From: Paludibacteraceae bacterium
Lineage (GTDB): Bacteria > Bacteroidota > Bacteroidia > Bacteroidales > Paludibacteraceae
NCBI GenBank assembly: GCA_017450685.1
Contig: JAFSTB010000007.1
Span: 29,632-93,631, forward strand
Direction of reading: 5' to 3'
Length of the DNA: 64,000 nt
Within the stretch, counting starts at the first letter, position 1; each line of letters starts with the position of its first letter. Positions 51,523 through 61,437 of the stretch are shown here, one piece after another. The position numbers and the translations under genes were made by a program. The notes under the pieces are model-generated. The model did no database searches. It had not been told where the DNA came from and worked only from the letters and a program-made list of their open reading frames with translations.

Positions 51523-52860
51523 CTATTTTTCTATTATAATAAAGCGGCGTTTGTTGTTGTGCATAATGGGTATGCGATCTACTATTCGGATATCTACCTT
51601 TCCGCCGAACTGCTCCTGCCAATAGTCGGCTATCAATCGACCGATAGCATCAGTGTATCTGCCATTGACCACAAGTAGGAAAGTGGCTGATTGGTCAGTG
51701 TGCCGGATAACCTGAAACTGGTCGATACTATCTTGCAATGCTGGAGTTACCGTCGGTTCAAAATAAACGGTAAAATGGTGAACGATAAAGCGTTTACCGT
51801 TAGGTGCGATTAGCACTTCGTTGTCGCGACCCAGTATGCGTTTCACTAACTTGTGTGCTCGTCCGCACGAACAGCGTTTGTCTGTCACCTCCACTCTATC
51901 CTGCACATCGTATCGGATGAAAGGGTGTGCAAAGTTCCATAGGTCGGTGGTAACTACTCTGCCTTGACCATTAACGACAGGTATACCTTCTTCGTCAAGG
52001 ACTTCCGTTATACCATATTCTTCCGCTATATGGTAACCCTCGTGCGTATGGCACTCAAAGCATACGGCATTACCTTCGCTGGCGTAGGAGTCATAAACAG
52101 GACAGTGAAAAGCCTCTTCTATAGTACGGCGTATATGGTCGTGAAGGGTATTACCGGTGGTGATAGCCATAGGCTGCCAAACGAACTCAGGGTGTTGCAG
52201 CCTGAACTGCGCTATGATATACAGCGGATCGGGATAAGAACGAATAGCCACAGGACGATAACTCTCTATCTGCCGCATTATCTCAATTAGATGCCGGTCA
52301 CTGAGGTCGGCAGTGGCAATATACATATTGCGCGTAACTATATCCTGCAAACGCTTGAGAAAAGAGGAACGCGGGTTCTGACTTATCTTCACATACTTAT
52401 CTCCTAACCTCCACCCCATATCGTACCAACCGCGAAGGTTAGCGGCTATGTCCATTGAATAGTCCTCACGCGTTATATAATGTTTGAAGGGCTGACCCGT
52501 ACTACCCGAAGAGGACATCAGAATACGCTTATTAGCAGGAAAAGCAGTGGAGGTGAACCGCTCTATACCTTCTGCCCGCATTATCTCTTTGCTTACGACA
52601 GGCAGTTTATATAGGTCGGCTTTAGTCTGTATATCAGAGGCTTGCAGGTTATGTTCGCGAGCATAGTCCTGATAGAACGGCACTGAACGAAAGATATGCT
52701 CCACCAACAGCCTTAGCCGCTCATTTTGAAAAGCGTCTAACTGCTCACGCGACCAATAGCAACTCTTCATCAGGAAACGCAACTTGCTATGCACACTCTG
52801 ACCGGTGAGCATATCGCTTAGAGGTAAGACTAACTGTTCCTGAATGAAATGACGAAGCAT
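51523..52860 (-). CDS. PaaK/CapK-like adenylate-forming ligase
   Basis: 445 residues from the ATG at 52860 (MLRHFIQEQLVLPL); a longer reading would run into tRNA-Gly. Belongs to the phenylacetate-CoA ligase / CapK group: phosphate-binding loop MSSSGSTGQPFKHY, YDSYASEGNAVCFEC, TDLWNFAHPFIRYDVQDRVE and RILGRDNEVLIAPNGKRF. Cysteines around ECHTHE and RCSCGRAH may bind zinc, as reported for some relatives. The acid substrate is unknown. The gene stands alone between nadD and tRNA-Gly; anaerobic aromatic-acid metabolism or a polysaccharide role are both possible. Confidence 0.82.
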   Translation of the reverse strand: MLRHFIQEQLVLPLSDMLTGQSVHSKLRFLMKSCYWSREQLDAFQNERLRLLVEHIFRSVPFYQDYAREHNLQASDIQTKADLYKLPVVSKEIMRAEGIERFTSTAFPANKRILMSSSGSTGQPFKHYITREDYSMDIAANLRGWYDMGWRLGDKYVKISQNPRSSFLKRLQDIVTRNMYIATADLSDRHLIEIMRQIESYRPVAIRSYPDPLYIIAQFRLQHPEFVWQPMAITTGNTLHDHIRRTIEEAFHCPVYDSYASEGNAVCFECHTHEGYHIAEEYGITEVLDEEGIPVVNGQGRVVTTDLWNFAHPFIRYDVQDRVEVTDKRCSCGRAHKLVKRILGRDNEVLIAPNGKRFIVHHFTVYFEPTVTPALQDSIDQFQVIRHTDQSATFLLVVNGRYTDAIGRLIADYWQEQFGGKVDIRIVDRIPIMHNNKRRFIIIEK

Positions 52861-52884
52861 AACACCTTTTATACAAAAAAAAAG

Positions 52885-52955
52885 AGCGGCATAAGGGAGT
52901 CGAACCCTCCTCCTCAGCTTGGGAAGCTGATGCACTACCGATGTGCTAATGCCGC
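52885..52955 (-). tRNA. tRNA-Gly (anticodon CCC)
   Basis: Leftward, 71 bases. Acceptor GCGGCAT pairs with ATGCCGC, discriminator T, no encoded CCA. D-arm GCAC...GTGC, anticodon arm TCAGC-TTCCCAA-GCTGA giving anticodon CCC, and T-arm with GTTCGACTC. A run of ten T residues begins four bases after the acceptor stem and probably ends transcription. A consensus promoter lies 23-53 bases upstream. Confidence 0.95.
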
Positions 52956-52977
52956 ATTAGTCTATTGCATACTGGCG

Positions 52978-53008
52978 CAAAGGTACGGCGAAAAAACGAA
53001 CACACAAA
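52978..53008 (-). promoter_or_regulatory. Sigma-ABfr-type promoter for tRNA-Gly
   Basis: Leftward: TTTG (53008-53005), 19 bases, TACCTTTG (52985-52978). The palindrome TTGCGCAA (53013-53020) lies four bases upstream of the -33 element. Confidence 0.8.
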
Positions 53009-53011
53009 ATT

Positions 53012-53033
53012 ATTGCGCAAAAAAATGCGCAAT
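53012..53033. promoter_or_regulatory. Inverted repeat between tRNA-Gly and the OmpP1 gene
   Basis: ATTGCGCA (53012-53019), six A residues, TGCGCAAT (53026-53033). The perfect 8-base arms form a possible bidirectional hairpin or a regulator site between two divergent promoters. A second inverted repeat, GAGGCGA/TCGCCTC with an 8-T loop (53064-53085), lies just upstream of the rightward -7 element. Confidence 0.6.
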
Positions 53034-53097
53034 TTTGTTTTTCTATCGTTAAGGGTTATATATGAGGCGATTTTTTTTTCGCCTCGTAGATTTTTTG

Positions 53098-53105
53098 TAC
53101 CTTTG
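53098..53105 (+). promoter_or_regulatory. Promoter -7 element for the OmpP1/FadL gene
   Basis: TACCTTTG at 53098-53105. The expected -33 position falls in a run of T residues inside the GAGGCGA/TCGCCTC hairpin and has no TTTG. Expression may therefore depend on an activator. Confidence 0.55.
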
Positions 53106-53172
53106 CACGAATTTTGAGCAAGAATGGGGATGGATAAATAGGGAAAAATGTTTAATCAAAAATTTTTATGAA

Positions 53173-54633
53173 ATGAAGAAAAACTACTTAAATGAAACAC
53201 TTAGACGTGCGTTGCTTATTTGCGGAATGACAATGAGTACTCTTTCAATGATGGCAGGCGGTTTGGTCACCAACACCAATATGTCGGCTGCTTATTTGCG
53301 CAACCCTGCACGCGAAGGTGCAATAGACATTGACGGCGTTTATTTCAATCCTGCCGGCACCGCTTTCTTAACCAACGGAGTACACATAGGTGTATCCATC
53401 TAGACCGCTTTTCAGCAACGCATAAGCACAGTCAGTTTTGCACCATTTGCCATGAACAGAGATTATATGGGTCAAACCTCACGCAAGTATGTGGGCAAAG
53501 CCACAGCACCGGTTATACCAGCCATACATTTCACCTACAACTGGGATCGCTGGAATTTGCAAGCAGGCTTTAATATAATAGGTGGCGGCGGCAAATGCAA
53601 ATTCAACGACGGCTTAGGTATGTTCGAAGCCGCATTGGCAGGTAATGCTCTGCAATTAAAACAAGCCACAGGACAAAACGTGGCATACACATTATCGCAA
53701 AGCATAACCGGCGAATCGTATCAATATGGCATATATTTAGGCACCAGTTTTGAAGTGTGGAAAGAGCATTTGGCTATCAGCGTCGGTTTGCAAGGCAACT
53801 ACACTAATAATCGCTATAATGGCGGCTTACGCGATATGCAACTTTGGATGGGCGACGATTACTCCATTCCCGCATATAATTATCTTATCGGCGCAGCCGC
53901 TCAAAAAGAAGCTGCCGGTGATGTTACCACCGCCGCTCAACTCAACGCTGCTGCCGCTAAAGTGCAAAATATGCCGGATGTGGAACTTGACTGCCGCCAA
54001 ACAGGTTTCGGCGTAACACCCGTCTTAGGCATAGACCTTAGAGTGAACGAGATCTTCAACGTCAGCTTCCGCTATCAGTTCCAAACGGTGATGAAACTGA
54101 AAAACAAATCCTCCAACAGTGCCTCAGCCGATGCAATGACACAGTTGGCTAACTTCCTAGACGGCAAGAAGTTGCGCAGCGATGTTCCGGGTTATTTCTC
54201 AGTGGGTATGCAAGTGGCACCGATAGAAAAACTGCGCATCAATGCCTCATATCGCTACTTTGATGAGAAACATGCCAAACGTGATATGGTCAACGATGCT
54301 GCTAACGAAAAGAACGAAGGCACACACGAGCCTTGCGTAGGTATAGAATACGACATCTTCAAATACCTCACCTTCTCAGCGGGCTATCAAGCAGGCATCT
54401 ACAAACAGACTAACGACGAGCGTTCAGAATTGGATTTCCAAGTCAATAGCCACTCCATATTAGTAGGTTTCCGTATCAACGCCGGCTCACACGTCAATAT
54501 CGACTTAGGCTATATGCACTCTTTCTACGACAAGAAAGACAAAACACAAGATATGGGTAACGGACTGGAATACAAGACCAACTTCTGGCGCAAGAACGAT
54601 GTGTTCGGCGTAGGCGTAGGTCTGGCTTTCTAA
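53173..54633 (+). pseudogene. OmpP1/FadL-family outer-membrane transporter interrupted by an amber codon
   Basis: One frame of 487 codons from the ATG at 53173, interrupted only by TAG at 53401-53403. The stop sits in VSI-stop-TAFQQR, where a glutamine codon (CAG) would need a single change. Signal peptide MKKNYLNETLRRALLICGMT continues into a hydrophobic stretch, then LVTNTNMSAAYLRNPAREG and DGVYFNPAGTAFL, typical of the OmpP1/FadL/TodX group that imports hydrophobic compounds. The remainder is a 14-strand-type barrel ending NDVFGVGVGLAF with the terminal phenylalanine. TAG stops occur in lgt, nadD and the SpoU gene, so recoding is unlikely. Recent nonsense mutation or a sequencing error are the two explanations. 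Confidence 0.88.
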
Positions 54634-54710
54634 GATAAATAGCGCAGAATACCCGCCATGCGCTCGCAAATGAAAATAAACGCAATGGCATAAATAAAAA
54701 ATTATCGAAT

Positions 54711-55193
54711 ATGAAAAAAGCATTATTTGTATGTATGGCAGCCGTGATGTTGCTATGCTCATTTAACATCAAGAGTCTGTTCAAATCCAAATCCGCCGAG
54801 ACGACCACCGAAGCCACCTCTTCAACCGAAGGAAAAGCAGCCGGTAAGGCTCTCAAAGCCCTTTACACACAGTACAAAGCCGATGGCACTTTCGACTGCG
54901 CTAACCTGAGCAACATAACCAACACCATGGTTCTTATCAAGAACTGCAAGAACCTCAAGACACAAGGCAAAGACACTGACTATTGGACCAGTTTTGCTGC
55001 CGGTTTGGTACTGGGATCCGACAACCTCGTCACCGACAACCTCTCATCCTCTGTTATGGGACAGTTGAGCAACCTTATGGAGAACGTGGACACTTCCAAA
55101 ATAGAAAGTGAGAGCAACAACACCTTACAAGCTGCTTCTACAGTGAAAGAAGCAGCAGGAAGCATACAAACACTTCTCGGACTGTTCAACTAA
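54711..55193 (+). CDS. Small exported protein of unknown function
   Basis: 160 residues. Not recognised. Signal peptide [19 protein letters not shown], a Ser/Thr/Glu-rich linker (about 28-42), then a helical, polar domain with one cysteine pair (FDCANLSN and IKNCKNL) that could form a disulfide in the periplasm. A lipoprotein is possible if LLCS is the lipobox. It lies 77 bases downstream of the broken OmpP1 gene and may be co-transcribed with it. A weak AGGAT/ATCCT stem lies after it, before pepT. Confidence 0.7.
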   Translation: MKKALFVCMAAVMLLCSFNIKSLFKSKSAETTTEATSSTEGKAAGKALKALYTQYKADGTFDCANLSNITNTMVLIKNCKNLKTQGKDTDYWTSFAAGLVLGSDNLVTDNLSSSVMGQLSNLMENVDTSKIESESNNTLQAASTVKEAAGSIQTLLGLFN

Positions 55194-55255
55194 ACATTAG
55201 TCGAATAGTTAAATATAAAAATGTTAGGATAACAAAGATCATCCTTATCACTGTT

Positions 55256-56467
55256 ATGAATCTGACAGATAGATTTTTAACATACGTGCATTATTGCACC
55301 ACCTCAGATGAGACCACTCGCATCACACCTTCCACTCCCGGACAGATGGTTCTTGCTCGGCACATCAAACAAGAGTTGGAAAAAATAGGTTTGCAAGATG
55401 TCGATTTAGACGAGCGCGGCTATATTATGGCGACCCTGCCTGCCAACACAACAGGCAAACCGGTCATCGGCTTCATAGCCCATTTAGACACTGCACCTGA
55501 TGCCTCAGGCGAGAACATCAAGCCAAGGATTGTTACTAACTACGACGGTGAAGACATTGTGCTGAATAAAGAGCAAAACATCATATTGGAAACGAGTCAA
55601 TACCCTGAAATCAAGCACTATATAGGTCAGGATATTATCGTTACCGACGGCACTACCTTGCTCGGTGCAGACGACAAAGCCGGTGTGGCTGAGATAGTGA
55701 CGGCAATGGAGTATCTCATTGCACATCCTGAAATCAAACACGGCACTATCCGTATCGGTTTCACACCCGATGAAGAGATAGGTGAAGGTGCCGACCATTT
55801 CGATGTGAAGAAGTTCGGTGCCGACTTCGCCTATACAATGGACGGCAGTGCTATCGGAGAATTGGAATTCGAGAACTTCAACGCCGCATCCTGCAAGATT
55901 GTAGTCAATGGCATCAATGTGCACCCGGGCTACGGATATAGGAAAATGAAAAACTCATTGCTCATAGCCGGTGAGTTGATGAATATGCTTCCTGCTCGAG
56001 AGACACCTGCCACCACACAAGGATATGAAGGTTTCTTCCATATCACCCAAGTCGCAGGTACAGTGGAACAAACCACTATCTCTATCATCATTCGTGACCA
56101 CGACCGTCAGCATTTTGAGGAGCGCAAACAGTTGGTAACAGACCTCGTGCAGTCGTTCAATTCACGCTACGGTGCTGGCACCATTGAAATTCAGATGCGC
56201 GACCAGTACTACAACATGCGCGAGAAAGTGGAATCCGTAAGACATATCATCACCTTAGTGGAGAACGCCATGAAAGCAGTGGGTGTCAAACCCAAAGTGC
56301 AACCCATTCGCGGTGGTACCGACGGAGCACGACTATCATTCGAAGGACTGCCCTGCCCTAATATATTCGCCGGGGGTGAAAACTTCCACAGCAGGTTTGA
56401 ATACGTCCCCGTGCAAAGTATGGAAAAAGCAATGGAAGTAATACTCAAAATAGTGGAAAACGCTTAA
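55256..56467 (+). CDS. pepT: Peptidase T (tripeptide aminopeptidase)
   Basis: 403 residues. M20B zinc aminopeptidase releasing the N-terminal residue of tripeptides in the cytoplasm. Metal and catalytic blocks: [50 protein letters not shown] and the late histidine in [11 protein letters not shown]. The start [19 protein letters not shown] is typical of the family. It is about 60 bases from the genes on either side. Confidence 0.95.
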   Translation: MNLTDRFLTYVHYCTTSDETTRITPSTPGQMVLARHIKQELEKIGLQDVDLDERGYIMATLPANTTGKPVIGFIAHLDTAPDASGENIKPRIVTNYDGEDIVLNKEQNIILETSQYPEIKHYIGQDIIVTDGTTLLGADDKAGVAEIVTAMEYLIAHPEIKHGTIRIGFTPDEEIGEGADHFDVKKFGADFAYTMDGSAIGELEFENFNAASCKIVVNGINVHPGYGYRKMKNSLLIAGELMNMLPARETPATTQGYEGFFHITQVAGTVEQTTISIIIRDHDRQHFEERKQLVTDLVQSFNSRYGAGTIEIQMRDQYYNMREKVESVRHIITLVENAMKAVGVKPKVQPIRGGTDGARLSFEGLPCPNIFAGGENFHSRFEYVPVQSMEKAMEVILKIVENA

Positions 56468-56530
56468 CGTAATTACTCCTTGCACTTTAATAACTGAGGA
56501 ATAAAAGTACAATCTTAAAATAACACTGTT

Positions 56531-57607
56531 ATGTTAAAAGAGACTCCTTTCACCGCGACCCATATAGCGTTGGGTGCGAAAATGGCAGATTTTGCCGGGT
56601 TTAATATGCCTATTCAATACCCCACAGGCATCAATCGCGAACACTGTATCGTGCGTGAAGGTGTGGGCGTGTTCGATGTAAGCCACATGGGCGAGTTCTG
56701 GGTAAAAGGTGAAAAAGCCCTCGACTTTCTGCAATATATAACCACCAACGACGTAAGTAAATTAGAGGCAGGTAAGGCTCAATATACTTGCTTCCCTAAC
56801 GGCAAAGGTGGTATAGTAGATGACTTTATCGTCTATATGTACTCCACCACCAAATATCTGCTCGTGGTTAATGCCGGCAATATAGACAAAGACTGGGCTT
56901 GGGTCAACAAACAGAACACAGAGCGTTTCAATGTGCAGTTGGAGAACGCAAGCGACCAATATGGTCAGTTGGCTGTGCAAGGTCCGAAAGCCACCGAGAT
57001 GCTTCAGAAACTGACGGATGCTGAACTCAGCGCCATCCCTTACTACTGCTTCCGCGAATGGAGTTTTGCAGGTGTGCAGGGCGTTATCCTCAGTAACACA
57101 GGTTATACCGGCGCCGGAGGATTCGAACTGTACTTCAAAAAAGAGTACGGCAAACAGATATGGGACGCTCTCTTTGAAGTGGGCAAAGACTATGGCTTGG
57201 CTCCTATCGGATTAGGCGCACGCGACAGCCTCCGACTCGAAAAATGGTTCTGCCTCTATGGTCACGATATTGACGAAGAACACTCACCGATAGAAGCCGG
57301 ACTGGGATGGATAACCAAGTTCGACGCTAAAGACTTCATCGACAAAGAGTTCCTGCTCAAACAAAAAAAAGAAGGCGTACAGCGTAAACTCGTACATTTC
57401 ATTATGCAAGAGCGCGCTATCCCTCGCAATGGCTATGAGATATGCGACGAGAACGGCAATGTGATTGGTAATGTCACCTCCGGCATAATGCTACCCAACA
57501 CAAAAGAAGGTATCGGTATGGGATATGTCAAAACCGATTTCTCAAAGAAAGAAACCATCATTTATATTAAGATTCGCGAAAAACTGTGCGCTGCAAAAAT
57601 AGTCTGA
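56531..57607 (+). CDS. gcvT: Aminomethyltransferase (glycine cleavage T protein)
   Basis: 358 residues. Transfers the methylene group from the aminomethyl-lipoyl H protein to tetrahydrofolate. [33 protein letters not shown] with the catalytic aspartate, [15 protein letters not shown] and [23 protein letters not shown] are all present. Length is normal. No gcvH or gcvP is visible in the window. It overlaps the next gene by 22 bases. Confidence 0.95.
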   Translation: MLKETPFTATHIALGAKMADFAGFNMPIQYPTGINREHCIVREGVGVFDVSHMGEFWVKGEKALDFLQYITTNDVSKLEAGKAQYTCFPNGKGGIVDDFIVYMYSTTKYLLVVNAGNIDKDWAWVNKQNTERFNVQLENASDQYGQLAVQGPKATEMLQKLTDAELSAIPYYCFREWSFAGVQGVILSNTGYTGAGGFELYFKKEYGKQIWDALFEVGKDYGLAPIGLGARDSLRLEKWFCLYGHDIDEEHSPIEAGLGWITKFDAKDFIDKEFLLKQKKEGVQRKLVHFIMQERAIPRNGYEICDENGNVIGNVTSGIMLPNTKEGIGMGYVKTDFSKKETIIYIKIREKLCAAKIV

Positions 57608-60258
57608 ACAGATTCGTTATACTATGTCTTGTGGTGTCAAGCATAACTATGAGCGGTTATGCTTTGACACCACAATCGTTAAGTGATTCACTTAACGCGT
57701 ATGCTGCTCGCTATCAACGGCTTGACCCAATAAAAGTGAACAACATCCGCCAAAAAGGAAGGCAAGTAACCATCTTTGCCAATCCTGCTTTGAGCGGACT
57801 GGTATTAGACGAACAGCAACTGCTTTATTTGCGTCGGCATATCAGTATGTGGGTTTGGGGCGATAGTACAGGTACGGTTAAGATAATGACCGACGATCAC
57901 GAGATGGGGGAGTTGATTCCCTCACGCCTGCGACCACGACGAAAAGCCGACATGTTTATCATCGACCATTCGGCTCAACCTCTTATTCACAACCGCTCTC
58001 TCCCCTACTCCATCTCCTGCGGACTACAAGACAGACATATAGCCCTCTGGGCAAGTCACGGACTCTATTATAAGCAAAACGAACAATTATGGCATTGGCA
58101 AAGAGCCAGACTATGGACCACCGTTGAGGACCTCTATACCTCAAGTTACACTATGCCTTTTCTCGTGCCGATGTTAGAGAACGCAGGTGCCATTGTCATA
58201 CAACCACGAGAAAGAGACACTCAAACCAACGAATATATTTTCCCCCTTGACACCATTGATACCGACCACGGCTTCACATATCTCTCTGTACCAAAAAGCG
58301 GCGAATATGGTGTTTATATTAGCTTTAACTCATCTTCGCACAATACGCGCAGTGCCGTTTATTCAGTTACACACGGCGGCGAAACGACACAATATGAGGT
58401 TAATCAGCAGATGTATGCAGGCAAGTGGGTATATATAGGCAAGATGACTTTTACATCCGACACTGCGCTCAACTATGTACATCTGCATAAAGCCGGCAAT
58501 GGCTTACTGAGCATCGGTGCCGTTCGTTTAGGAGGCGGGATGGGCAGTATAGAGCGTGAAGGGCAAACAAGCGGTTTCCCGCGATGGATGGAGGGCGCAA
58601 GATATTGGCTCGAATATAACGGATTGCCCGACTCTATTTATAGTTATACTGAAGGTGAAAACGACTATTTGGACGACCTTGGATGCAGAGGCAGATGGGT
58701 CAACCATCTCAAAGTGCCGATAGATCTATGTTTGGCTCTACATTCGGATGCCGGTGTCACCAACGACTCAAGCAAGATAGGCACACTGGTTATCTATTCG
58801 GAGAAGAACAACGACAAGCAAAAGACATTCCCTTCCGGAGGCAGCAGGATGGTCAGTCGCGATATGGCTGACTTGATCCAGACACAGATAGTGAACGATA
58901 TACGCCTTACGATGGACACGTCTTGGTCGCGCCGAGCACTGAAACAAGCGTCCTATTCGGAAGCACGACTGCCTAATGTGCCGACAGTCTTGGTAGAGAT
59001 GCTCAGCCACCAAAACCTGGCAGATATGCAGTTGGGGTTAGACCCAAAGTTCAAGTTCATCGTCTCACGCGCTATATACAAAGGTGTGCTGCGTTTCCTA
59101 CATGAGCAGGACGAAACACCGTTCGTAGTGCAACCACTACCACCTCACTGCGTGGCTATTGACCATTACGGCGACGACAGTTTGCACCTCTCGTGGAAAG
59201 GCAGACAAGATAGCATAGAGCCTACTGCCAATCCCACTTTCTACGTTGTCTATACACGCGAAGAAGGCAAAGACTGGGATAACGGCATAGTGGTTGCAGA
59301 CAACAGTCTGTCAGGCATCTACTCGATGAAGATCACACGCGGTACACACTACGATTTTCGCGTCGTGGCAGGCAACACAGGCGGTGTCAGCCTCTTTTCA
59401 GAGACTGCCAGCGCACGCATCCTTTGGCATGAAGCACCTACAGCACTGATCATCAACGGCTTTATGGATGTGTCCGCACCGGAAACATTCAACAGCGACA
59501 GTTTGAGCGGTGGTATCGCACCGGGGTCATTGGCTATACCGTATGGTATCGATGGCTCATACATAGGTGCGCAGTGCGACTATAACCGTCTCCACGAGTG
59601 GGTTAATGATGACGAGTGCGGGTTTGGTATGTGCCATGCCGACCAAGCACAACAAATGACCGTAGGTAACACTTTCAACTACCCTACTCTCTATGCTAAC
59701 GCAATGCAAGAGAAAGGATTATCATATATAAGCCGAAGTATTGACGCACCGCTGCCTAAGTTGCCTTTTGACCTTGTCGTCATCATTATGGGCAAGCACA
59801 AAAGCCGGTCTGACTATTGGTCACCGGCAACGCGCGAGTGGCTCACCGCACATTTGCGTCGCGGTGGCAGACTGCTGCTCAGCGGTTCAAACATTGGCAG
59901 CGGACTAACCTCCGTCACCGAACGACAGTTTGCCGAACGGACATTGCACTATAAACCTTTCACCGCCAATGCCTCAGCAACAGGCATAGTGAGACTGAGC
60001 CTACCGTATAGCATCAACACCGACAACGGTCTTTATACCGTTGTTAACACACCCAACGACAGTATTATAGCCACTGAGTCACCCGACGGCATACGGCCTG
60101 CATCGGACGCTATGGTGGTGGCAAGATATACGGATAGTCAGGTATGTGCAGGAGTGGCATACAAAAAGCAAATAATAGCCTTGCCCTTTATGATGGAAAG
60201 CGTTACTCAGTTCCAATCTCTGCTCAAAAAATGCCTTGACTATCTCATTGAAAAGTGA
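57586..60258 (+). CDS. Golvesin-domain / amidase-like exported protein (often annotated xanthan lyase)
   Basis: 890 residues from a GTG at 57586 inside the end of gcvT, which gives a good signal peptide ([19 protein letters not shown]). Segments resembling an N-acetylmuramoyl-L-alanine amidase fold surround an inserted golvesin C-terminal-like beta domain (about 215-320). [37 protein letters not shown] and [19 protein letters not shown] carry the His/Glu-type pattern of Amidase_3. A fibronectin-type segment (about 530-625) and a C-terminal alpha/beta domain (about 630-890, [26 protein letters not shown]) follow. Function is not established; peptidoglycan or surface-polysaccharide processing is the inference. 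Confidence 0.75.
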   Translation: MRCKNSLNRFVILCLVVSSITMSGYALTPQSLSDSLNAYAARYQRLDPIKVNNIRQKGRQVTIFANPALSGLVLDEQQLLYLRRHISMWVWGDSTGTVKIMTDDHEMGELIPSRLRPRRKADMFIIDHSAQPLIHNRSLPYSISCGLQDRHIALWASHGLYYKQNEQLWHWQRARLWTTVEDLYTSSYTMPFLVPMLENAGAIVIQPRERDTQTNEYIFPLDTIDTDHGFTYLSVPKSGEYGVYISFNSSSHNTRSAVYSVTHGGETTQYEVNQQMYAGKWVYIGKMTFTSDTALNYVHLHKAGNGLLSIGAVRLGGGMGSIEREGQTSGFPRWMEGARYWLEYNGLPDSIYSYTEGENDYLDDLGCRGRWVNHLKVPIDLCLALHSDAGVTNDSSKIGTLVIYSEKNNDKQKTFPSGGSRMVSRDMADLIQTQIVNDIRLTMDTSWSRRALKQASYSEARLPNVPTVLVEMLSHQNLADMQLGLDPKFKFIVSRAIYKGVLRFLHEQDETPFVVQPLPPHCVAIDHYGDDSLHLSWKGRQDSIEPTANPTFYVVYTREEGKDWDNGIVVADNSLSGIYSMKITRGTHYDFRVVAGNTGGVSLFSETASARILWHEAPTALIINGFMDVSAPETFNSDSLSGGIAPGSLAIPYGIDGSYIGAQCDYNRLHEWVNDDECGFGMCHADQAQQMTVGNTFNYPTLYANAMQEKGLSYISRSIDAPLPKLPFDLVVIIMGKHKSRSDYWSPATREWLTAHLRRGGRLLLSGSNIGSGLTSVTERQFAERTLHYKPFTANASATGIVRLSLPYSINTDNGLYTVVNTPNDSIIATESPDGIRPASDAMVVARYTDSQVCAGVAYKKQIIALPFMMESVTQFQSLLKKCLDYLIEK

Positions 60259-60283
60259 TTAGCCTACAAAAAGTGAGCATAGA

Positions 60284-60315
60284 CTTGCACAATTGGCAAA
60301 AACACACTACCTTTG
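60284..60315 (+). promoter_or_regulatory. Sigma-ABfr-type promoter for the MBL-fold hydrolase gene
   Basis: CTTG (60284-60287), 20 bases, TACCTTTG (60308-60315), 27 bases before the ATG at 60343. Confidence 0.7.
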
Positions 60316-60342
60316 CGGCGTTAATGTAAACACATAGTGTCT

Positions 60343-61398
60343 ATGTCACACCACTACCTCTCATTGCCCTTCGGTATGAGACTTGCTTTTTTCACTATTC
60401 TGTCGCTTCTTCTGTTGCCATTGTCAGCACAAGAGCGTCCCGTAGATAATCCGCGGGAACAGTACTGTATCTTTTGGGGATATCCTGACAATTACCTTGA
60501 TAATCAGTCACGTGAGTGCTTCAAAAAGATAGATGAGACGTTAAAAGCCAACGCTCCTTCCAAGAAAGAGAACATCAATCGCGATATGGCTTTGATGGCT
60601 TTAGATATGCTCCTTCATGACACTCGCAACGACAACTCCGACGCTTTTCATTGGTTTATCAACACCCGACTGGAAACAATGTTGGCAGATATGAAGCAAC
60701 CCGTGAAAAAAGGTGTGAAGATATATAAGTTGTACAACGACGGGTTCATCATCAAGTCGAAAGAAGCCACTATCGCTATCGACCTTGTGCCGGGAGGAAA
60801 GAAAAACAGTCCTTTCATAGGTGATTCGCTTCTTATGGCTATTGCTCGTGAGTGTGATGCTATGTTCGTATCCCATTTTCACGGCGACCATGCCAATCTG
60901 CGTGTTGCCAAAGCCTTTGCTGCCGCAGGAAAAACGGTCATCGCTCCAAAAGGATTATGGGTGGATGTCGATCCTAATATCAAACAGTTGCTAACTGAGA
61001 ACGAACCGGTTACCGTGCCTTTTGCCAACTTGGGTATGACCCTGAAGATATTGCCCGGTCATCAAGACGACATCTACAACAATATCTATGTCTTGACCTT
61101 CAAAAACGGCATATCAGTGGCTCATACCGGCGACCAATATAACCAAGAAGACCTCAAATGGATTGACAATATACGCAATGAGATGCACATCGATGTGCTT
61201 CTTGTCAATTGTTGGATCAACAGTTTAGAGCGCACCGTTAAAGGCTTTAATCCGCGCCTTATCATCACCGGTCACGAAAACGAGATGGAACATACCATCG
61301 ACCATCGTGAAGCCTACTGGATGACTATGCGCAAATATGCTCCACTTCCCTACACCAACGTACTGATGACCTGGGGAGAAAATTACTTGTATAAATAA
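60343..61398 (+). CDS. Exported MBL-fold metallohydrolase
   Basis: 351 residues from the ATG at 60343. The internal ATG at 60376 gives an even more typical signal peptide (MRLAFFTILSLLLLPLSAQ) and is a serious alternative start. The metallo-beta-lactamase fold contains the zinc motif FVSHFHGDHAN, PGHQDDI, SVAHTGDQYNQ and a late ITGHENEMEH block. It resembles UlaG-type or YycJ-like hydrolases; the substrate is unknown. Location is periplasmic or outer surface. It has its own promoter and is followed 39 bases later by an ATPase gene. Confidence 0.85.
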   Translation: MSHHYLSLPFGMRLAFFTILSLLLLPLSAQERPVDNPREQYCIFWGYPDNYLDNQSRECFKKIDETLKANAPSKKENINRDMALMALDMLLHDTRNDNSDAFHWFINTRLETMLADMKQPVKKGVKIYKLYNDGFIIKSKEATIAIDLVPGGKKNSPFIGDSLLMAIARECDAMFVSHFHGDHANLRVAKAFAAAGKTVIAPKGLWVDVDPNIKQLLTENEPVTVPFANLGMTLKILPGHQDDIYNNIYVLTFKNGISVAHTGDQYNQEDLKWIDNIRNEMHIDVLLVNCWINSLERTVKGFNPRLIITGHENEMEHTIDHREAYWMTMRKYAPLPYTNVLMTWGENYLYK

Positions 61399-61437
61399 AA
61401 GCAACTTATTCACAGAAAACGCAATACCCTACTTTGT

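Noticed and set aside
53401-53403. TAG recoded as an amino acid
   Set aside because: TAG ends lgt, nadD and the SpoU gene in normal positions, so it is a stop in this genome.
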